64,000 nucleotides of DNA from Veillonellaceae bacterium (lineage in GTDB: Bacteria; Bacillota; Negativicutes; Veillonellales; Veillonellaceae): positions 1 to 64,000 of the forward strand of contig CAAFUR010000033.1 in NCBI GenBank assembly GCA_900766245.1, written 5' to 3'. Shown here piece by piece: positions 61,020 through 64,000 of this stretch. The notes under the pieces are model-generated. The model had not been told where the DNA came from. It did not search any database and was given only the letters and a program-made list of their open reading frames with translations. Positions within the stretch are counted from its first letter, which is position 1. Every line of letters starts with the position of its first letter. The translations under genes and the position numbers were made by a program.

Positions 61020-61553
61020 ATGAACGTATTGATTGTGATAGACATGCAACATGATTTTATTGATGGAACTTTAGGTTCACCGCAGGCGCAGGCCATTGTA
61101 CCGGCGGTACGTGAAAAAATTCGCAATTTTGATGGTCCCATTGTGTTTACTCGTGATACCCACGATGGCGGTTATCTTGAAAGCCAAGAGGGGAAACATT
61201 TGCCGGTGGAACATTGTGCCCGTGGTACCAAAGGCTGGGAGATTGCCGATGATCTGTTGGAAGTGGCTCGTGAACGAGGTCAACGTGTAGATGTACTAGA
61301 TAAACCTAACTTTGGGTCCTTAGATTTGTTGGCCCATCTTAAAGGAATGCAGGAAGAGAAACCTATCGAATCTTTAACCTTGATTGGTTTATGTACGGAT
61401 ATTTGCGTGGTTTCCAATGCTTTGATTCTAAAAGCAGGCTTGCCAGAAGTTCCTCTTCATGTGGATCCGAAATGTTGCGCAGGGGTGACCCAAGAATCTC
61501 ATGAGGCGGCATTGCTGACTATGAAGATGTGTCAGTGTATTGTGGAAGAATAA
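61020..61553 (+). CDS. Isochorismatase-fold cysteine hydrolase (nicotinamidase-like)
   Basis: A 177-residue protein. Catalytic triad candidates are Asp8 in VIDMQHDF, a lysine in LDKPNFGSLD and the cysteine of GLCTDICVVSNAL. The HDGGYLESQEGKHLPVEHC stretch resembles the metal site of nicotinamidases (D-x-H-x..-H). It probably hydrolyses nicotinamide or a similar amide. AAAGGAG precedes the ATG. Confidence 0.87.
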   Translation: MNVLIVIDMQHDFIDGTLGSPQAQAIVPAVREKIRNFDGPIVFTRDTHDGGYLESQEGKHLPVEHCARGTKGWEIADDLLEVARERGQRVDVLDKPNFGSLDLLAHLKGMQEEKPIESLTLIGLCTDICVVSNALILKAGLPEVPLHVDPKCCAGVTQESHEAALLTMKMCQCIVEE

Positions 61554-61592
61554 TATGCGTGAACCAAACAATGTCATAAAGAGATAAGCCAT

Positions 61593-61641
61593 ACATGGTA
61601 AGTGTACTAGCACATATAAAGCTGTATACTTACCATGTTTT
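61593..61641 (+). terminator. Terminator after the isochorismatase-fold gene
   Basis: An 11-base perfect core, acatggtaagt (61593-61603) with acttaccatgt (61628-61638), followed by ttt. Confidence 0.7.
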
Positions 61642-61763
61642 GCTGTATATGTTATATAGTATAAGTGTGTGATGCATATGCTTGCAGTAGTTAGGGAACG
61701 GCTTTTCTTGGTGTATGGTCGAAATGGAATCTACGTAGTATACTAAGACTAGGAGGCTTGCCT

Positions 61764-61961
61764 ATGTACTTTCATATTAAAGACACCTGCGTGTGTTGTG
61801 CTGGATGCGCCATGGATTGTCCGACACAGGCTATCACTCGTAAAGGTGATCGCTATGTCATACATCAGGACATGTGCATTCACTGCGGCGATTGTTATGC
61901 CATATGCCCAGTAGGTGCCGTGCAGATGATAAAGAAAAAGGACTTGGATACGAACGAATAA
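61764..61961 (+). CDS. 2[4Fe-4S] ferredoxin
   Basis: A 65-residue ferredoxin with two cysteine sets, CVCCAGCAMDCP and CIHCGDCYAICP, each matching CxxCxxCxxxCP. It carries low-potential electrons; the partner is unknown, but HydF implies hydrogenase and the siroheme reductase may also use ferredoxin. The ATG at 61764 follows AGGAGG by 7-8 bases. The terminator stem starts inside its last codons. Confidence 0.93.
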   Translation: MYFHIKDTCVCCAGCAMDCPTQAITRKGDRYVIHQDMCIHCGDCYAICPVGAVQMIKKKDLDTNE

Positions 61962-61986
61962 AATGTTTGTGTACCAAGTCTTTTTT
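61936..61986 (+). terminator. Terminator overlapping the ferredoxin stop
   Basis: gacttgg (61941-61947) pairs with ccaagtc (61974-61980), extended by A and T runs and by an inner cgaac/gtttg pairing. The ferredoxin stop codon lies in the loop. Confidence 0.8.
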
Positions 61987-62162
61987 GCTTTTTTTGTCAG
62001 TATTGAAATGAAATGCTAGTAACTAATGAATATATCGTAGAGTACTTCTTATATACATCGTTAAGAGGTTGTGTCACAAATATTTGACTACTATAGAATT
62101 TATTAGAGACTTTCACTGAACATATCCTTGACAAATAGATATAAGAAGATTATAATATTTAA

Positions 62163-62351
62163 TTGCAAAAAAGTAACTATAACATTGAATTGATGAAGGA
62201 ATATATCCAAGGTTGTGCTGAAATGAGGAAAGCAAGGTTCACAAGAAAAAATTACGAGCCTTGCTTATTTTGTCATTGGTCAGCAGGAAAACTGAGACCT
62301 GGAATCGTCTGCAGTCATACCGTTATAGAATATGTAAGCCAATTATTATGA
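62163..62351 (+). CDS. Possible small ORF in the rpoB leader
   Basis: A 62-codon frame (TTG start; in-frame ATGs at 62193 and 62223) that ends 14 bases before rpoB and overlaps its ribosome site. It has a CLFCHW...CSH pattern that could bind a metal. No start has a convincing ribosome site and I recognise no family. It may be a leader peptide or chance. Bases 61987-62162 show no other gene. Confidence 0.25.
   Translation: MQKSNYNIELMKEYIQGCAEMRKARFTRKNYEPCLFCHWSAGKLRPGIVCSHTVIEYVSQLL
62230..62270 (+). other. Hairpin in the rpoB leader, possible attenuator
   Basis: aagcaaggttc (62230-62240) pairs with gagccttgctt (62256-62266), one G-U pair, 15-base loop, followed by attttg. It lies 96 bases before the rpoB start. 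Confidence 0.4.
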
Positions 62352-62365
62352 GGGGTGAAAAGAAC

Positions 62366-64000
62366 ATGTTCAAACCTGAGCAAGTGGGTAAGCGTACTCG
62401 ATATACCTACGCTAAGATCAACGAAGTTCTCGAAATGCCACATTTGTTAGACGTGCAACGCAAGTCCTATGAGTGGTTTTTAGAGAGCGGTTTACAAGAT
62501 ATTTTTAACGATATTTCTCCGATTAAAGACAATTCAGGAAAGTTAGCTCTTTCCTTTGAAGGTTTCAGCCTTGGAGAACCAAAATATGACATTAACGAAT
62601 GCAAAAATCGTGATGCTACGTATGCAGCACCATTGCGCGTCAATGTTCGTCTCGTTAACAATGATCCAGAAAATCCAGATATTAAAGAACAAGAAGTATT
62701 TATGGGCGACTTCCCATTGATGACAGATACAGGAACTTTCATCATCAATGGTGCGGAACGTGTTATCGTATCCCAATTAGTTCGTTCTCCAGGTGTGTAC
62801 TACGGTGGCAGTATCGATACCATGGGTAACCGTTTGTATGATTCCACAGTGATTCCGAACCGTGGTGCTTGGATCGAGTTAGAAAAAGATGCGAACGACA
62901 TTGTGTCCGTACGTATCGACCGTAACCGTAAATTACCAGCTACAGTATTAGTACGTGCATTAGGTTGGGAAACTAACGAATCCATCTTGGAATTATTCTG
63001 GAATGGACAAGTGGACGAAAATGGTCATCCTGAATACGATGAACGTTTACTTCGTACATTAGAAAAAGACAGCACACAATCCTCTGATGAAGCATTAGTA
63101 GAAATCTACAAAAAACTTCGTCCAGGCGAACCACCAACTGTGGAAAGTGCTCGTAACTTATTCGATAACTTATTCTTTGACCCTCGTCGCTATGATTTAG
63201 CTCGTGTAGGTCGTTATAAATTAAATAAAAAATTAGGCTGGCGTCAACGCATGTTCGGTCAAACTTTGGCAGAACCAATCGTAGATGAAAATGGCGAAAT
63301 CATCGTAGAAGCGAATACTTATGTGAACGAAGAAGTTCTTGATGTAGTGGCTAATAGCGGTGTGTACAGTGGTGATGTAGTACCTGAGTTCTTCGTAGTA
63401 AATACAGAAGGTACTGTGGTAAAAGTCATCTGTAACAACAGCAACTTGCCATTCAGCCATCGTACAGTAACTCGTGAAGACATGATTGCTAACGTAAGTT
63501 ACATGATGAACTTAATCGAAAACATTGGTCAAACTGATGATATTGACCATTTGGGTAACCGTCGTCTTCGTTGCGTAGGCGAATTGTTACAAAACCAATT
63601 CCGTATCGGTTTAACTCGTATGGAACGTGTGGTGAAAGAACGTATGACAATCCAAGACGTATCTGTTATTACACCACAAGCATTATTGAATATCCGTCCA
63701 GTTGTGGCAGCGATCAAAGAATTCTTTGGTTCTTCCCAGTTGTCTCAGTTCATGGACCAAACTAACCCATTGGGTGAATTGACACATAAACGTCGTCTAT
63801 CCGCGTTAGGACCTGGTGGTTTATCTCGTGAGCGTGCAGGCTTCGAAGTTCGTGACGTGCATCATTCCCATTATGGTCGTATGTGTCCAATCGAAACTCC
63901 AGAGGGTCCAAACATCGGTTTGATTAACTCCTTGTCTAACTATGCGAAAGTGAATGAATTTGGTTTCATCGAAGCACCATACCGTAAAATTGAAAAAGTA
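62366..64000 (+). CDS. rpoB: RNA polymerase beta subunit, N-terminal part
   Basis: The first 545 codons of rpoB run off the right edge. The start is the ATG at 62366, after GAGGGGTG. Conserved regions are present: MGDFPLMTDTGTFIINGAERVIVSQL, RSPGVYY, and the rifampicin region GSSQLSQFMDQTNPLGELTHKRRLSALGPGGL. In that region the usual serine, aspartate, histidine and serine residues are wild-type. It is preceded by a ferredoxin gene, not rplL as in many bacteria. Confidence 0.98.
   Translation, partial: MFKPEQVGKRTRYTYAKINEVLEMPHLLDVQRKSYEWFLESGLQDIFNDISPIKDNSGKLALSFEGFSLGEPKYDINECKNRDATYAAPLRVNVRLVNNDPENPDIKEQEVFMGDFPLMTDTGTFIINGAERVIVSQLVRSPGVYYGGSIDTMGNRLYDSTVIPNRGAWIELEKDANDIVSVRIDRNRKLPATVLVRALGWETNESILELFWNGQVDENGHPEYDERLLRTLEKDSTQSSDEALVEIYKKLRPGEPPTVESARNLFDNLFFDPRRYDLARVGRYKLNKKLGWRQRMFGQTLAEPIVDENGEIIVEANTYVNEEVLDVVANSGVYSGDVVPEFFVVNTEGTVVKVICNNSNLPFSHRTVTREDMIANVSYMMNLIENIGQTDDIDHLGNRRLRCVGELLQNQFRIGLTRMERVVKERMTIQDVSVITPQALLNIRPVVAAIKEFFGSSQLSQFMDQTNPLGELTHKRRLSALGPGGLSRERAGFEVRDVHHSHYGRMCPIETPEGPNIGLINSLSNYAKVNEFGFIEAPYRKIEKV

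Overview
The window looks like a chromosome segment of a diderm Firmicute of the class Negativicutes, most likely Veillonella or a close relative. This is inferred from gene content, not from a database search. Firmicute-type traits are a T-box leader on ileS, an ylm/sepF/divIVA cell-division cluster, a DUF2953-GerW pair and strong AGGAGG ribosome sites. A periplasmic OmpH/Skp-like protein implies an outer membrane. Respiratory nitrate reduction with cobalamin-dependent methionine synthase fits an oral or gut anaerobe. No rRNA, tRNA or CRISPR array was seen.

Layout: 1-1.3 kb is a degraded accessory stretch: a GC-rich cupin gene beside IS1182-like and Fic gene remnants. 1.4-10.1 kb holds nitrate respiration: narK on the minus strand, a Crp/Fnr regulator, then narGHJI. 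10.1-11.4 kb carries a ferric-reductase-like membrane protein between copies of a nested palindromic repeat. 11.5-15.5 kb is mnmE-mnmG-rsmG. 15.7-19.2 kb is a split methionine synthase: the reactivation domain is a separate gene upstream of an 808-aa MetH. 19.3-25 kb contains three perfect parS sites, parA-parB, hydF, DUF4446, an M23 peptidase and cobO. 25.1-27 kb has DUF2953-GerW and the OmpH-like gene. 27-29.3 kb on the minus strand has a cupin, an unknown protein and a small siroheme reductase carrying two DUF1858 domains. 29.5-30 kb is a DnaA-box-rich non-coding region, a candidate replication origin or DnaA-binding locus, followed by an sfsA fusion and gyrA. 34-37 kb has DUF2156, LysE and Eis-like genes.

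37.1-42.1 kb is an A+T-rich LlaJI/McrBC-type restriction-modification island: small XRE regulator, C5 methyltransferase with a long insertion, McrB-like ATPase and LlaJI-type nuclease. Behind it lie two tandem secreted paralogues of the protein encoded beside parS. 43.6-48.2 kb is pgeF-yggS-sepF-proC-ylmH-divIVA. 48.2-54.9 kb is a tetrapyrrole operon, met8-hemA-hemC-cobA/hemD-hemB-hemL. Then come a sulfurtransferase, a minus-strand MFS transporter, T-box-ileS, an isochorismatase-fold hydrolase, a ferredoxin and the first 545 codons of rpoB.

The metabolic genes fit together. The tetrapyrrole operon can supply precursors for siroheme (the small siroheme reductase), b-haem (NarI) and cobalamin (MetH). 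CobO adenosylates corrinoids. Many starts were moved from the longest ORF to the codon with the best ribosome binding site; each case is noted.
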